This document shows, one piece after another, positions 45,954-55,050 of a stretch of 64,000 nucleotides of DNA. Source of the DNA: Bacillota bacterium (GTDB lineage: Bacteria > Bacillota > Sulfobacillia > Sulfobacillales > JAIMBI01); contig JAJZWS010000006.1 of assembly GCA_021846565.1 (NCBI GenBank), positions 1-64,000 of the forward strand, in the 5' to 3' direction. Position 1 is the stretch's first letter. Each line of letters opens with the position of its first letter. The position numbers and the translations under genes were made by a program. Below the pieces are notes generated by a model. The model was not told the origin of the DNA and ran no database searches. It saw only the letters and a program-made list of their open reading frames with translations.

Positions 45954-46396
45954 TGACTGCCCAGGGATCCGCCCTGCGCCGAGTAGCGCTCGTGCTGGGC
46001 ACTATTGGCCTCCTGATCGCCCTGTATCTCACGGTCCTGCACTATTCGACCGTCGTGCCGCTGGTGTGCAGCCAGAGTGGCTTGGTGAACTGCGAGCGGG
46101 TCATCACGTCGCCGCAGTCGGTGTGGTTTGGCGCGCCGGTAGCTGGGGTGGGATTTGCCTGGTTTGTCGTGACGCTCGTGTGGTGGCTCCGCAGTGGGCC
46201 CGCGGCGCCGCCCTGGCTGGCCGGGGTCCGGCTGGGCTGGGCGGTGCTGGGGGCCGTGACGGTCGTGTATCTGGTTTACGTCGAACTGGTCGAACTTCGG
46301 CACCTGTGCCTCTGGTGCAGTGGGCTTCATGTCATCATCCTGACGCTATTGGTCCTGTCCATCCTGGCTCACCCCACCCGGCGTCCGGCGTCTTAG
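45953..46396 (+). CDS. Vitamin K epoxide reductase family protein (VKOR)
   Basis: A 147-residue, four-helix VKOR starting at ATG 45953 in the TGA of the thioredoxin-fold gene (TGATG). The loop Cys pair is in CSQSGLVNCERV and the active-site CxxC is CLWCSGLH in the last helices; the conserved Ser/Thr region is SPQSVWFGAPVAG. VKOR oxidises the thioredoxin-like partner and passes electrons to quinone, replacing DsbB. The pair is a complete oxidative protein folding unit. Confidence 0.93.
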   Translation: MTAQGSALRRVALVLGTIGLLIALYLTVLHYSTVVPLVCSQSGLVNCERVITSPQSVWFGAPVAGVGFAWFVVTLVWWLRSGPAAPPWLAGVRLGWAVLGAVTVVYLVYVELVELRHLCLWCSGLHVIILTLLVLSILAHPTRRPAS

Positions 46397-46424
46397 AGAA
46401 GGCGCCCCACCTTGGGGAAACCCG

Positions 46425-48278
46425 TCACCGGTGGGCATCCAGGAACTGAATCACCCGGGAGTACGCTTCGATCTCGTTGGCCTTGTGCATAAAGCCATGA
46501 CCCTCGTCGGGAAACACCACATAGTCAACCGGAACGCCGCGCTCGCGAAGGGCGGCCACGACTTGGTCCGACTCCGCCTGCACGACGCGCGGGTCGTTCG
46601 CCCCCTGAATCACGAGCATGGGCTTGGTCATCCGATCCACGTACGTGATGGGCGACTCCGCCAACAGGCGCTGGGCATCCGCCGGATCCTCGGGGTCTCC
46701 GAGCCACTCCCGCATCATGGGCTTCCAAAACTCGGGCGCGCTGTTCGCAAACGTGATGAGATTGGAGGGACCAAACAGGTCCACAAACGCCCTAAAGCGC
46801 TCCCCGTCCCGACCATGCAGCAGCAGCGTCATGTAGCCGCCGTAGCTCCCGCCGACGCAATAGAGCCGGTTGGGATCGGCCCGGCCGGTTTCCACCAACC
46901 AATCGATGCCCGTCAGCATGTCGCGCCGCGGCGCCCCGCCCCAGTCCCGGTTGACGCGTTGCATGAAGTCCGCGCCGTAGCCCGTCGACCCCCGATAATT
47001 GGGCGCCCACACGTTGTAGCCACGGGCCAGGGCGAACTGGAAAAATGCCCGAAACATCTTGCGCTCGGCCGCCTGCGGTCCCCCGTGGGGCCAGACAATG
47101 GTGAATCCGTTGGCGACGTCCGCGCGAGCGGCAAACCACAGCGCCTCGATGGGCGTGCCGTCGTCGGCTGGGTAGGTGACCACCTCCGCCGGCACCAGGT
47201 CCTCGGGCGTCATGCCCATCACCCGATTGTTCGTGAGCCGCTCCCAGGCGCCTCCCGACGGGCGGCGCCAGAGATTCAGCGGTTCCACGTCGCTGCGCCC
47301 CAAGAGATAGAGGCTTCCGCTCGGCTTCACCACCAAGCCCTCCACAATCCCCACCGGCAGCGGCTCGGCAGACAGCGCCCCGGTGGCCAGCTCGCACCGG
47401 TGCAGCACGTCCCGCACCCCCTCCTGGGTGATGACGTACGCCGTCCCTGTGGCGCGGTGGACCGCCAGGTGACTGGCATCGTGGGCGAAGTGCGCCACGG
47501 CGCGAAACTGGCCGGTGCGCCGGGAATACTGCGCGAGATACGCCACGTCCGCCCCGTAGTTGGTGGTGAACACAATCTCGTCAGGGTTCACGTACGCCCC
47601 GTCCAAGAGCCGGTATGGCACCGAGGGGTCGGGCACCAGGGGGGTCAGCTGTCCATCGGCGCTCATGAGAAATGCCGGCTGGTTGGTGTTGACGTACGAC
47701 TTCACCACCACAAACGAGGACTCGTCGGGCGACACCACGGCCACCACGGTGGGTGCGTCTTCCCCGCGCATGAGCTGGCGCTCTTCGCCGGTGGCCAGCT
47801 CGCGGCAGTGCACCGACAGATGCTGCGGATCCACCCGATCCGTCGAGTAGTACACCCGATTGCCGTCCTCGGACAGCAGGGGCAGCAGCATGCGGTGTCC
47901 ATCCGGCGCCAGCAATGGCGTGAGCGCGCCGCCGCCTGGCGGCAGCAGATACAGCTGCGTCAGCTCGTCCCCGTCATGGTCAAACGACGCAAGAATATAG
48001 CGGCCCTGCGGGTCCAGCCGCACGTCGTGCGCCACCTGGTTTTGGTGGGACAGCGGATACGGGTACGCGCTGCCCCTGAGACTCATGCCCCAGAGATTAT
48101 AATGTTCGCTGCCCAGATTGCTGGTGAACACGATGCGGCTTTCGGCATCGTCCACATCGAAGTTCAGGATCACATGGGTGCGAAAGAATTCGGCCAGGTC
48201 GGGGCGGGGAAACTTCCAAGCCGGTGCGGACGCGGTCCCCGGTTCTTTCATTGGCGTTGGTGCGGCGGCGTTGTTCAT
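46425..48278 (-). CDS. S9-family serine peptidase (acylaminoacyl-peptidase-like)
   Basis: A 617-residue prolyl-oligopeptidase-family protein starting at ATG 48278 after GGGAGG. The first 370 residues form a beta-propeller; the last 250 are an alpha/beta hydrolase. The catalytic Ser is in GGSYGGYM, the Asp in QGANDPRVV and the His in DEGHGFMH; YRGSTGYG is a family block before the Ser. It probably cleaves N-terminal acyl-amino acids or short peptides in the cytosol. No signal peptide is seen. It is convergent with the VKOR gene. Confidence 0.92.
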   Translation of the reverse strand: MNNAAAPTPMKEPGTASAPAWKFPRPDLAEFFRTHVILNFDVDDAESRIVFTSNLGSEHYNLWGMSLRGSAYPYPLSHQNQVAHDVRLDPQGRYILASFDHDGDELTQLYLLPPGGGALTPLLAPDGHRMLLPLLSEDGNRVYYSTDRVDPQHLSVHCRELATGEERQLMRGEDAPTVVAVVSPDESSFVVVKSYVNTNQPAFLMSADGQLTPLVPDPSVPYRLLDGAYVNPDEIVFTTNYGADVAYLAQYSRRTGQFRAVAHFAHDASHLAVHRATGTAYVITQEGVRDVLHRCELATGALSAEPLPVGIVEGLVVKPSGSLYLLGRSDVEPLNLWRRPSGGAWERLTNNRVMGMTPEDLVPAEVVTYPADDGTPIEALWFAARADVANGFTIVWPHGGPQAAERKMFRAFFQFALARGYNVWAPNYRGSTGYGADFMQRVNRDWGGAPRRDMLTGIDWLVETGRADPNRLYCVGGSYGGYMTLLLHGRDGERFRAFVDLFGPSNLITFANSAPEFWKPMMREWLGDPEDPADAQRLLAESPITYVDRMTKPMLVIQGANDPRVVQAESDQVVAALRERGVPVDYVVFPDEGHGFMHKANEIEAYSRVIQFLDAHR

Positions 48279-48565
48279 GGCCTTGCGGCCTCCCTCACTG
48301 AGATTGGATGGCGCGGGCTCTCTCCAAACGTTACCACAATCGGAGTGGGGCGACCGGGGCAGCGCGGGCCAAATCAGCGGAACCCGGTGCGAACATGCCA
48401 ACGTACGCCTGACACACCGCGCAGATGCCGCACCAATGAAAACGGATAATAAAGGGGGTAACTCGTAGTTTTCCAGGCGTCACCGCGCACCAGGTGGAAG
48501 CGATCCGGAGGGATGCTGGTCTGGCACCAGAGGTGGCCTGGCCGTGTTTCCACGCCGGGCCGGCC

Positions 48566-49190
48566 ATGCGGTCGGGGCAGTTCCTCATCTTGGTCCTCTT
48601 ACTGTTGGCGCTCCTACTGGGGAGGGCGGCGGCCAGGCTCACGGTAGGCGCCGTCTACTTGGCCCAGGCGACGCTTCAAAACGGCGTCGATGCGCCCGCT
48701 GCCGGGGGACAGGCACGGGCCACGGGCACACCCAGGCACCGGCCGACCAGGCATGCGTTATCCAGACCAACGATCCAACAACGCAGGGCGCAATGGGGGC
48801 AACCAAACCCCAAGCCAGCAGGTTCCTCCCTTTTTGCCGCGCTGTCTCGGTATAAATCTTTCATGGTGACCACCATGACCGCGACCGGCTCCGGGCTCCG
48901 TCTTCGCCGACAGGGTCAACGTGGTCCTCCACCGGGGTGCTCCAGCAAGCAGGGGCCCTGCCGCCCCCCTCTCCCGGCGTTTCCAGGCGCCAGCGTGGGG
49001 GGCGAGGGCAGCGCCCTCTCTACGGTGTCATCTACGCGCCCATGGCCAGAACTACCTCCGCGGCAGCTGTGATGTCATCCAGGGGTCGGCCGTGAGCCGG
49101 TGGACCCACAGACCCGGCGGCAGCGACTCGGTCACCTGGAATCAGAAGATCGTGGACTCGGTCGCGGGCGAAAAGGTGCTCGCCCCTACC
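48566..49190 (+). pseudogene. PilX-like prepilin-related gene, decayed
   Basis: From ATG 48566 the frame gives MRSGQFLILVLLLLALLLG followed by a polar helix, the outline of a type IV prepilin or PilX N-terminus. The coding signal fades after about 48700. A second piece in another frame near 49023-49170 reads GVIYAPMA and LRGSCDVIQGSAVSRWTH then GGSDSVTWNQKIVDSVAGE, like the DUF7305 domain of PilX-like proteins (iYaPnaxvxLsG...GaivA). Several frameshifts separate the two. Confidence 0.45.
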
Positions 49191-49279
49191 CCCAAAAATT
49201 TTTCACATCGCTTGGCATCCGTCATGGTCCGGTCACACTCACCGGATACGCTGGCATGGGCTTGCACCCTCGGTGCCCA

Positions 49280-49309
49280 TTGACAGCGGGAAACCGATCG
49301 AACCATCAA
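49280..49309 (+). promoter_or_regulatory. Possible promoter of the PepSY operon
   Basis: A perfect -35 TTGACA (49280-49285) is followed at 18 bp by CATCAA, a weak -10, 27 bp before the TTG start at 49336. Confidence 0.35.
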
Positions 49310-49335
49310 ATCATCCAACGAACGGAGGATTCCGA

Positions 49336-50202
49336 TTGAAGCACCTATGGAGCATCATGGCGGCAGTCGCGATGACTGCCACACCCGTGGCGATGGCAGC
49401 GGCACACGTGTCGCTGAGCGCCACGCGGGCCGTGCATCTCACCAGCGCCAGCGGCATCTCCGCCACTGCGGCCGGCCAAGACGCCGCAGCGGCGGTGGGC
49501 GGCGGTGCGGTCATAGACACGTCGGCCGACACCTATCAGGGACAATCCGTGTGGGATGTGCACGTGCTGGAGCAGGGACAGGTGTGGGACGTAAAAGTAG
49601 GGATGACCGGCAGCATCTTGCTGAAGAAGCTGTCGTCCGAGCAGCCCAAGCACCCGTCGTCCTCGCCGCCGAGTGGCTCGACGCCCGCCATGTCGGCCCC
49701 CCAGGCGGATGCTCTGGCCATCAAGGCAGTGGGGGGAGGGACGGCCACCCACACGTCGACGGACCAAGCGGGCGGCGTCGCGGTGTACGATATCCATGTG
49801 CTGTACCAGAACCAGGTGTGGGATGTGAAGGTCAATCAGACGTCTGGCGCCATCGTGCAGAAGACGCTCTCGTCTGAGCAGCCGGGATCCGGTTCCTCGG
49901 GATCCTCCACAGACAAGACAGCAGAGCACCAGTCCGAGAGCGGCGGTCAGAGCATCTCCACACCGCCGGCCGGCGTGGTGTTCGGTCAAAAGATGTCGGC
50001 GGCGCCCAGTGCCTTTCAGTCGTGGGTGACCCAGGCCATCTCCCAGGTGCACGGTGTGTCCCTCAAGTGGGTCAAGTTCCAGGCCAAAAGCCAGGGCGGA
50101 TACCAAATGAACATCAAGATCCACCTGGCCCAGGGTACCACCAAGGTGATCGATGTGTTCAACGCGCAGGGTCAGCTGGTGAGCCAGCACGTCAGCAGCT
50201 GA
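49336..50202 (+). CDS. Secreted protein with two PepSY-like repeats
   Basis: A 288-residue protein. The start TTG 49336 is chosen because CGGAGG is 7 nt upstream. Residues 1-24 are a signal peptide. Two PepSY-like repeats follow (SATAAGQDAAAAVGGGAV...YQGQSVWDVHVL and APQADALAIKAVGGGTA...VAVYDIHVL), joined by Ser/Pro linkers, and a third domain near the C-terminus (VTQAISQVHGVSLKWVKFQ). PepSY domains bind or inhibit proteases or act as envelope sensors; here they may report to the two-component system encoded downstream. Confidence 0.75.
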   Translation: MKHLWSIMAAVAMTATPVAMAAAHVSLSATRAVHLTSASGISATAAGQDAAAAVGGGAVIDTSADTYQGQSVWDVHVLEQGQVWDVKVGMTGSILLKKLSSEQPKHPSSSPPSGSTPAMSAPQADALAIKAVGGGTATHTSTDQAGGVAVYDIHVLYQNQVWDVKVNQTSGAIVQKTLSSEQPGSGSSGSSTDKTAEHQSESGGQSISTPPAGVVFGQKMSAAPSAFQSWVTQAISQVHGVSLKWVKFQAKSQGGYQMNIKIHLAQGTTKVIDVFNAQGQLVSQHVSS

Positions 50203-50236
50203 CGCAGATTGGACTCGGGAATAGGGGGCGGCACAC

Positions 50237-50950
50237 ATGGCCGGCCGACAGTGGCGATACGGTGCGTTCGCGGCGGTGGTGCTGGGTCTGGGTGCGATGG
50301 GCTACGTGCTGGCGCAGGCGGAGCCGGCCCCCGTGCCGACGTCCCGCCACGGATTGGCCGCCGCGGTTCAGCTGGCGCGCCTCCATGTGCCCGGCCAAGT
50401 GCTGGCCGTCGGCCCCACCACGGTCGACGGCCAGCCTGCATGGATGGTGCGCCTGCGCGGCCACGGCGGACTGTGGGTGGTCACGGTGGCCACCACCTCC
50501 GGTCAGGTTCGTGTCGCTCCGATCTCACCGTCTTCCCCCACGCCCGTCAGCATCGCGGCGGCGGACCAGGCGGCGACCGGAGCGGTGCCGCACAGCGTGG
50601 TGTCCCGCACCACGGCGGCGGTTGTGAACGGACACGCCGTCTACGACGTGGTGGTCACGGTGTCGGACGGCGCCGACTGGATGGTGGCGGTCTCGCGCAC
50701 GTCGGGCGCCATTGTGAGCGTGCAGACGCTCAGCACGCCGGGCCCGGGGATTTCCGCCACGCGTGCGGACCAGCTGGCGGTGGCCGCCGTGGGCGGCGGG
50801 CAAGCCATCCGCACGCAACGCTCAGAACCCACCGACGCCGGTGGGTGGCACTACGATGTGACGGTGCTGCTGCCCACCTCGACCCACATGGTGGTCACCG
50901 TGTCTCAGTCCGGCACGGTGACCGCAGTGCACCCGGCCTCGGGGTCGTGA
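50237..50950 (+). CDS. Membrane-anchored protein with PepSY-like repeats
   Basis: A 237-residue protein starting at ATG 50237. An N-terminal helix (GAFAAVVLGLGAMGYVLA) anchors or exports it. The rest holds three weak PepSY-like units, including AAADQAATGAVPHSVV with YDVVVTVSDG and ADQLAVAAVGGGQAI with YDVTVLLPTS, which match the repeats in the upstream neighbour. The gene is 34 bp after that gene and 7 bp before the response regulator, so all four genes are probably one operon. Confidence 0.7.
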   Translation: MAGRQWRYGAFAAVVLGLGAMGYVLAQAEPAPVPTSRHGLAAAVQLARLHVPGQVLAVGPTTVDGQPAWMVRLRGHGGLWVVTVATTSGQVRVAPISPSSPTPVSIAAADQAATGAVPHSVVSRTTAAVVNGHAVYDVVVTVSDGADWMVAVSRTSGAIVSVQTLSTPGPGISATRADQLAVAAVGGGQAIRTQRSEPTDAGGWHYDVTVLLPTSTHMVVTVSQSGTVTAVHPASGS

Positions 50951-50957
50951 GCTCGCA

Positions 50958-51626
50958 ATGACCGTGCTGTTGGTCGAAGATCACCGCGCCCTGGCCCAGT
51001 GGCTCACGGGCGAACTCCAGCACGCGGGGTGGACCGTGGTCAGAGCCGGCACGGCGGCCGAGGCGCAGCAGCTGGTGCGGCGACGCACCTATGATGTGCT
51101 CTTGGTGGACATCGGCCTGCCCGATGCTGACGGGGTGGATTTGTGCCAAGAACTGCGCACCATCACGCCGGCTCCGATTCTCATGATCACCGCCCGCCAC
51201 GACATCCCTGAGCGGGTGCGGGCGTTGGACCACGGCGCAGACGACTACCTGCCCAAACCGTTCGCGATTGAAGAGCTGGTGGCGCGCATGCGGGCCATTC
51301 TGCGCCGCACGCGGGGCGAGCCAGGTCCCGTTCTGGAGTGCGGCCCGGCGCGAATCTTTGTGGAAGAGCGCCGAGTCGAAGTGGAGGGACAAACGCTGAC
51401 GCTGACCCGCCGAGAGTTTGACCTGCTGGTGGTGCTGGCGCGTCACCCCGGCCGCGTCTTTGCACGCGACGCACTCCTGGAGTCGGCCTGGGGCTACGAT
51501 TTCTATGGCGAATCCAACGTGGTGGACGTGACCATCCGTCGGCTTAGAAGCCGCCTCGAGCCTTTCCCGGCGCTGGACGTCCAGGCGGTGCGCGGAGTGG
51601 GCTACCGGCTGATGGTGGTCGCGTGA
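50958..51626 (+). CDS. OmpR/PhoB-family response regulator
   Basis: A 222-residue regulator starting at ATG 50958. The receiver domain (1-118) has the acidic pair ED at 7-8, the phosphorylated Asp51 in LLVDIGLPDADG, Thr in MITAR and Lys in YLPKPF. The winged-helix DNA-binding domain (about 125-222) has LTLTRREFDLLVVLARHPGRVFARDALLESAWG and DVTIRRLRSRLE. Its stop overlaps the start of the kinase gene (GTGA). Confidence 0.95.
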   Translation: MTVLLVEDHRALAQWLTGELQHAGWTVVRAGTAAEAQQLVRRRTYDVLLVDIGLPDADGVDLCQELRTITPAPILMITARHDIPERVRALDHGADDYLPKPFAIEELVARMRAILRRTRGEPGPVLECGPARIFVEERRVEVEGQTLTLTRREFDLLVVLARHPGRVFARDALLESAWGYDFYGESNVVDVTIRRLRSRLEPFPALDVQAVRGVGYRLMVVA

Positions 51627-53026
51627 AGTCGACCGGGTCCTGGCCTCTGGCCGCCACCCTGATCGTGGCGCTGGGTGTCCTGTTGCTCGTGGGGTTCGTG
51701 GCGGCGGGCGCCGGGGTGTCAAGCCTCGTGCAGTCGGGATTGGTAAACCGTGCTTTGTCCGCCGCCAGCGCCACGGCAGCGGCGGCGCGCTCCGATCTTC
51801 TGCGGGAACAGCGGGTCCGCCATACCCGCCCCTTGTCGGAGGACCTCGCGGATCTGGCCAGCGGCGGCACCTATATCCTGGTGCAAAACCCTCATGGAGC
51901 GTTTCAGGTGTCTGTCGGCCCCATTCCCCCCGTGATGCCGGCTGCCGGGTTTCTCCGCGCGCCGACCCAGGGTTGGTACACGGCTGACCGATCGGTCTAC
52001 GCCTACGCCCGAACGAGCCTCCCGGCAGCGGGTGGCGGATTCCTGTGGCTGGTGGTGGTCCAGCCTCACGGTCGCCTCCTCGGCTTCATGGGCGCCCTCA
52101 ACCGCATTCTCTGGATCGTGGGCGGCATCCTGCTCCTTGCCCTGCTGTTGGCTCTGGCAGCGGTGGTCCGGGAGGTGACCGGACCGCTGGCCGACTTGCG
52201 TCGCCTCGCCGACCGGGTCTCCGAAACCCCCATGCTGGCCGACCGCGTGCCCGCCCGCGTCAGCGTTCAGGAGGTGGAGGCGCTGGCGCGAGCCTTCAAC
52301 CGTATGCTCGACCGCCTCGACCAAGCCCAGCAGCGCGAGCGCCGCTTTGCCAGCGACGCGGCCCACGCGCTCAGAACCCCGGTCCAGGTCATTCAGGGGT
52401 ACGCCGCCACCCTGGGCCGCTGGGGCAGGCTGGATCCCGCCGTCCGAGCCGAGGCACTCTCCGCCATCAGTCAAACCGCCGCCGGCCTGGAGCGATTGAT
52501 TCAACGGCTGCTGGAACTGGCGCGGCTGGAGATCCACACGCCGGCCACAGAATTCCAACGCGTGGAGCTGGGTCCTTGGATGGAGCGCCTCCGCCCCACA
52601 TGGGAAGACGTCGTGGCCCACCACCCTTTGGAGGTGGCGCCGCTCTCAGCGATCTGGACGTGGACGGACCCCGAACTTTTGGGTGTAGTCCTAGCCATTC
52701 TCTTGGAGAATGCCGACGTGTACGCCACTGCCAACAGTCCGGTGCGGGTCGAAGTGCAATCCACCGCGGCTGGTCCGCTGCTGGCGGTCGTCAACAGCGC
52801 CCCCCCGATCCCAGAGTCCGTGCGACAGCATCTGTTTGAGCGCTTTTATCGAGGGCAACCGGACGATGCCAGCCACTTTGGGCTCGGTTTGGCGCTGGCC
52901 GACCGGATGGTGGAGGCCCTCCAGGCCCAGTGGAAGATCGCGAGCCCACCGGGTCGGGTGCAGTTCGGCATCCTGCTCCCCGCAGCCCCCCGGACGCCTC
53001 TCCCGTCGCCCCCGCTCAGGGACTAA
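51623..53026 (+). CDS. Sensor histidine kinase
   Basis: A 467-residue kinase starting at GTG 51623, overlapping the regulator gene. Two transmembrane helices (about 7-35 and 160-190) bracket an external sensor of about 125 residues. A HAMP linker follows, then the dimerisation domain with His248 in DAAHALRTPVQ (usually SHELRTP, so Ala-Ala-His-Ala is a variant) and the ATPase domain with an N-box LLENADVYA and GLGLALADRM. The ATPase has LFERFYRG. It probably phosphorylates the partner regulator in response to an envelope signal; the two PepSY proteins upstream are candidate sensors. Confidence 0.93.
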   Translation: MKSTGSWPLAATLIVALGVLLLVGFVAAGAGVSSLVQSGLVNRALSAASATAAAARSDLLREQRVRHTRPLSEDLADLASGGTYILVQNPHGAFQVSVGPIPPVMPAAGFLRAPTQGWYTADRSVYAYARTSLPAAGGGFLWLVVVQPHGRLLGFMGALNRILWIVGGILLLALLLALAAVVREVTGPLADLRRLADRVSETPMLADRVPARVSVQEVEALARAFNRMLDRLDQAQQRERRFASDAAHALRTPVQVIQGYAATLGRWGRLDPAVRAEALSAISQTAAGLERLIQRLLELARLEIHTPATEFQRVELGPWMERLRPTWEDVVAHHPLEVAPLSAIWTWTDPELLGVVLAILLENADVYATANSPVRVEVQSTAAGPLLAVVNSAPPIPESVRQHLFERFYRGQPDDASHFGLGLALADRMVEALQAQWKIASPPGRVQFGILLPAAPRTPLPSPPLRD

Positions 53027-54071
53027 TGAGACGCGCCGCGCGGTCAACGGCGGCCAGCGCGCGCACGTCGCCGGTGCGGCCAAACACCTCGATGGCGGTG
53101 TCGGCAAACTTGATCACGTGCTCGTCGCCGTGCTCCACCGCCCGTGCGAAGGCGGTATCAGCGCCGGCCACCCACGGGGTGCCCAGCAAAGAATCCTCCG
53201 CGGGCATTGGGGGCGCGTAAATGGCGGTGAGCGCCGCGACCGCCACCCAGGCCGCGACGACGCTCTCGCGCCACCAGCGCCGGTCCAGCGCGGGCAGGGT
53301 CCGCCACACCGCGTTCGGCGCCGTCACCGAATGCACCAGCATGATGGGCTCTCCGTGCCCGTGCGTCAGATAGCGCGCGACCGACCCCTGCACCAGGTCG
53401 GCGAGCCAGTCCCGAGCCGCATCCGGCCCTTGAGGAATGTGAACGGTCGCCACCGCCGCCTCCCACCCGGGGACCGCGTTCATGCGCCCGACCCATTCAC
53501 GGATCCCCCCGGTTGGTGATGCCACCAGGGGAATGTCCGTCAGAGCCTCGCCCAGCGCGCGCGAGCCCGCGCCGATATCCCACCCACGGCTGGGCGCGGA
53601 AACCGGCAGCCAGCGCGCCGCCCAATACGCGAGACCGTGGCCCAGCTCCTCAATGCGTGCCGGCGTCTCTCCGTCGACCAGCAGCGTGCGCACCGCATGT
53701 CCCACGCGGATCACGCCATGGGTCGCCCCCGCCGCGATGCCCGGCAGCAGCCGCGGCCACCACTCATTCAGCACCACCCGCCACGTCCGCTCCTGGAGAT
53801 CCGTCGTAAACTGCACGGTCCAGTCGGCCACCCGGCGCACGTCCCCCAGCGCGTGCTGCCAGTCGGCCCCTATCGGCGACACCGGCCGCGGAAACGGCTC
53901 GAGGCGCCGCACATAGTCGTCGAGCCAGTGCTGCACCTGGTCCCCGTGGCCGTGGCGCACCATGGCCTCGGCCGCCATGGGCCCGTGGTTGGACAGATAC
54001 CCCTGGAACTCGGGGCCAGTCCGATGCAGCCGCTGATAAACCTCATCGATGAGCGACGCGTCGCTATCCAC
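53016..54071 (-). CDS. Questin oxidase-like protein
   Basis: A 351-residue protein starting at GTG 54071, close to GGGGGGA. The outline fits the questin-oxidase-like family (PF14027): an early EVYQRLHRTGPEFQGYLSNHGPMAAEAMVRHGHGD, the HGVIRVGHAVRTL segment and the late GHGEPIMLVHSVTAPNA. Histidines recur in HGPM, RHGHGD, HGVIRVGHA, HGHGE and VHSVTAP, as for a metal or flavin-free monooxygenase of the Baeyer-Villiger type. Bacterial members are uncharacterised. The end overlaps the end of the kinase gene by 11 bp on the opposite strand. Confidence 0.7.
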   Translation of the reverse strand: MDSDASLIDEVYQRLHRTGPEFQGYLSNHGPMAAEAMVRHGHGDQVQHWLDDYVRRLEPFPRPVSPIGADWQHALGDVRRVADWTVQFTTDLQERTWRVVLNEWWPRLLPGIAAGATHGVIRVGHAVRTLLVDGETPARIEELGHGLAYWAARWLPVSAPSRGWDIGAGSRALGEALTDIPLVASPTGGIREWVGRMNAVPGWEAAVATVHIPQGPDAARDWLADLVQGSVARYLTHGHGEPIMLVHSVTAPNAVWRTLPALDRRWWRESVVAAWVAVAALTAIYAPPMPAEDSLLGTPWVAGADTAFARAVEHGDEHVIKFADTAIEVFGRTGDVRALAAVDRAARLISP

Positions 54072-54306
54072 GCCTCTCCCCCCTTTGTGAGTCGGACCCC
54101 TTTGCCGCGTGGTGGGGTCGACGCCCATGGCGTCTGGATCCAAGGGTAGGACCGCGCCATCGCAGGGTCATCGTGCGGGGGTCCGAAGGGTGATGCGACT
54201 TTCGCCCGAGGCCGGGGCCCGGGCTCGGATGGGCCGACTATGCGCCTCGCCCGTCAGCCGCCGCTCGTGGCCCGGCGGATCGTGCTGTTACACGGTGGTC
54301 CGTGCG

Positions 54307-54675
54307 TCACTCCCCAGCGAATATCGCTTGAAGCGCCGTCCTCACACGGTCAGATCCGTCTCGGTCCAGTTTCCCGATCCGCGCTCGAATCCGACTGAGG
54401 TCGCAAGCCCGAATCTGGTCCATCAGGACGATGGACGGCTTGCGCAAACCCAAGCTGTCCGCGCCGACGGATGGGTAAAGCTCGGGATGGGCTTCTGCCC
54501 ATGGCCCCCGCTGACTGGTGAGTGGTGCCAGGAGAAGGAGAGGGAAGCGGAGCGGCTGAGGCGGGATCCCAACCACCACGGCGGGCCGTAGTCCCTCCTG
54601 CTCTCGCCCTCGAGGATGCTGTCCCGGCAGCACCACCAGCACAATGTCTCCCCACCGCAAGGGCGCTGACGTCAT
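54307..54675 (-). CDS. MazF/PemK-like toxin
   Basis: A 122-residue protein starting at ATG 54675, overlapping the antitoxin gene by 4 bp (ATGA). It has the MazF outline: RWGDIVLVVLPGQHPRGREQ, LRPAVVVGIP, LLAPLTSQRG and SIVLMDQIRACDLSRIRARIG, the last matching the DQxRxxDxxR segment of the active-site strand. It should be an endoribonuclease held by the RHH antitoxin upstream. Length and motifs look intact. Confidence 0.8.
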   Translation of the reverse strand: MTSAPLRWGDIVLVVLPGQHPRGREQEGLRPAVVVGIPPQPLRFPLLLLAPLTSQRGPWAEAHPELYPSVGADSLGLRKPSIVLMDQIRACDLSRIRARIGKLDRDGSDRVRTALQAIFAGE

Positions 54676-54986
54676 GGTCGCTTCCCGACCGTGACGAAGC
54701 CCACACCTGGCTCAAAGGAGACGGGGTCACCGTCGGGCGGGCCCTCCGAGCCCCAGTCGAACGGTTCAAGGTCTGCCAGGCCGCTCAGATCCTCGCCCAA
54801 CCACTGGGCGTCCGGGTCCTCACGGGGAGTGGGGGGCTCTAGGTGTCGCTCGGACTCCACGGCGCGCCGCAACGCATCGCTGGCGTACGCTTGAACAGAC
54901 ATCCCGCGCCGCCTGGCCGCTGTCTGCACCTTCTCGAACAAGGCGGGATCCAATCTCCACGTGACGGGAACCACTGCCCGAGCCAT
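54672..54986 (-). CDS. Ribbon-helix-helix-type antitoxin
   Basis: A 104-residue protein starting at ATG 54986 behind GGGAGG. Residues 6-50 read VVPVTWRLDPALFEKVQTAARRRGMSVQAYASDALRRAVE, which fits the ribbon-helix-helix fold (strand, helix, turn with G(M/L)S). The acidic C-terminus (EDPDAQWLGEDLSGLADLEPFDWG) should bind the MazF-like toxin encoded next. Confidence 0.75.
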   Translation of the reverse strand: MARAVVPVTWRLDPALFEKVQTAARRRGMSVQAYASDALRRAVESERHLEPPTPREDPDAQWLGEDLSGLADLEPFDWGSEGPPDGDPVSFEPGVGFVTVGKRP

Positions 54987-55014
54987 GCGCCCACCTCCCA
55001 TACGACGAACGTAA

Positions 55015-55050
55015 CGCAAAGCAAGCAAGCACGCAAGCACGCAAGTCAGC
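55015..55050. repeat. CAAGCACG-type tandem repeat upstream of the antitoxin
   Basis: The plus strand has GCAAAGCAAGCAAGCACG then CAAGCACGCAAG, overlapping units of 4 and 8 bp, 30-60 bp before the antitoxin start. It overlaps the expected -35 region (minus strand TTGCTT, 16 bp, TATGGG). Copy number changes could affect promoter spacing. Confidence 0.5.

Noticed and set aside
46431..48449. A 672-codon plus-strand open frame
   Set aside because: It is antisense to the S9 peptidase, rich in H, R, V and P as mirror frames in GC-rich DNA are, and has no family features.
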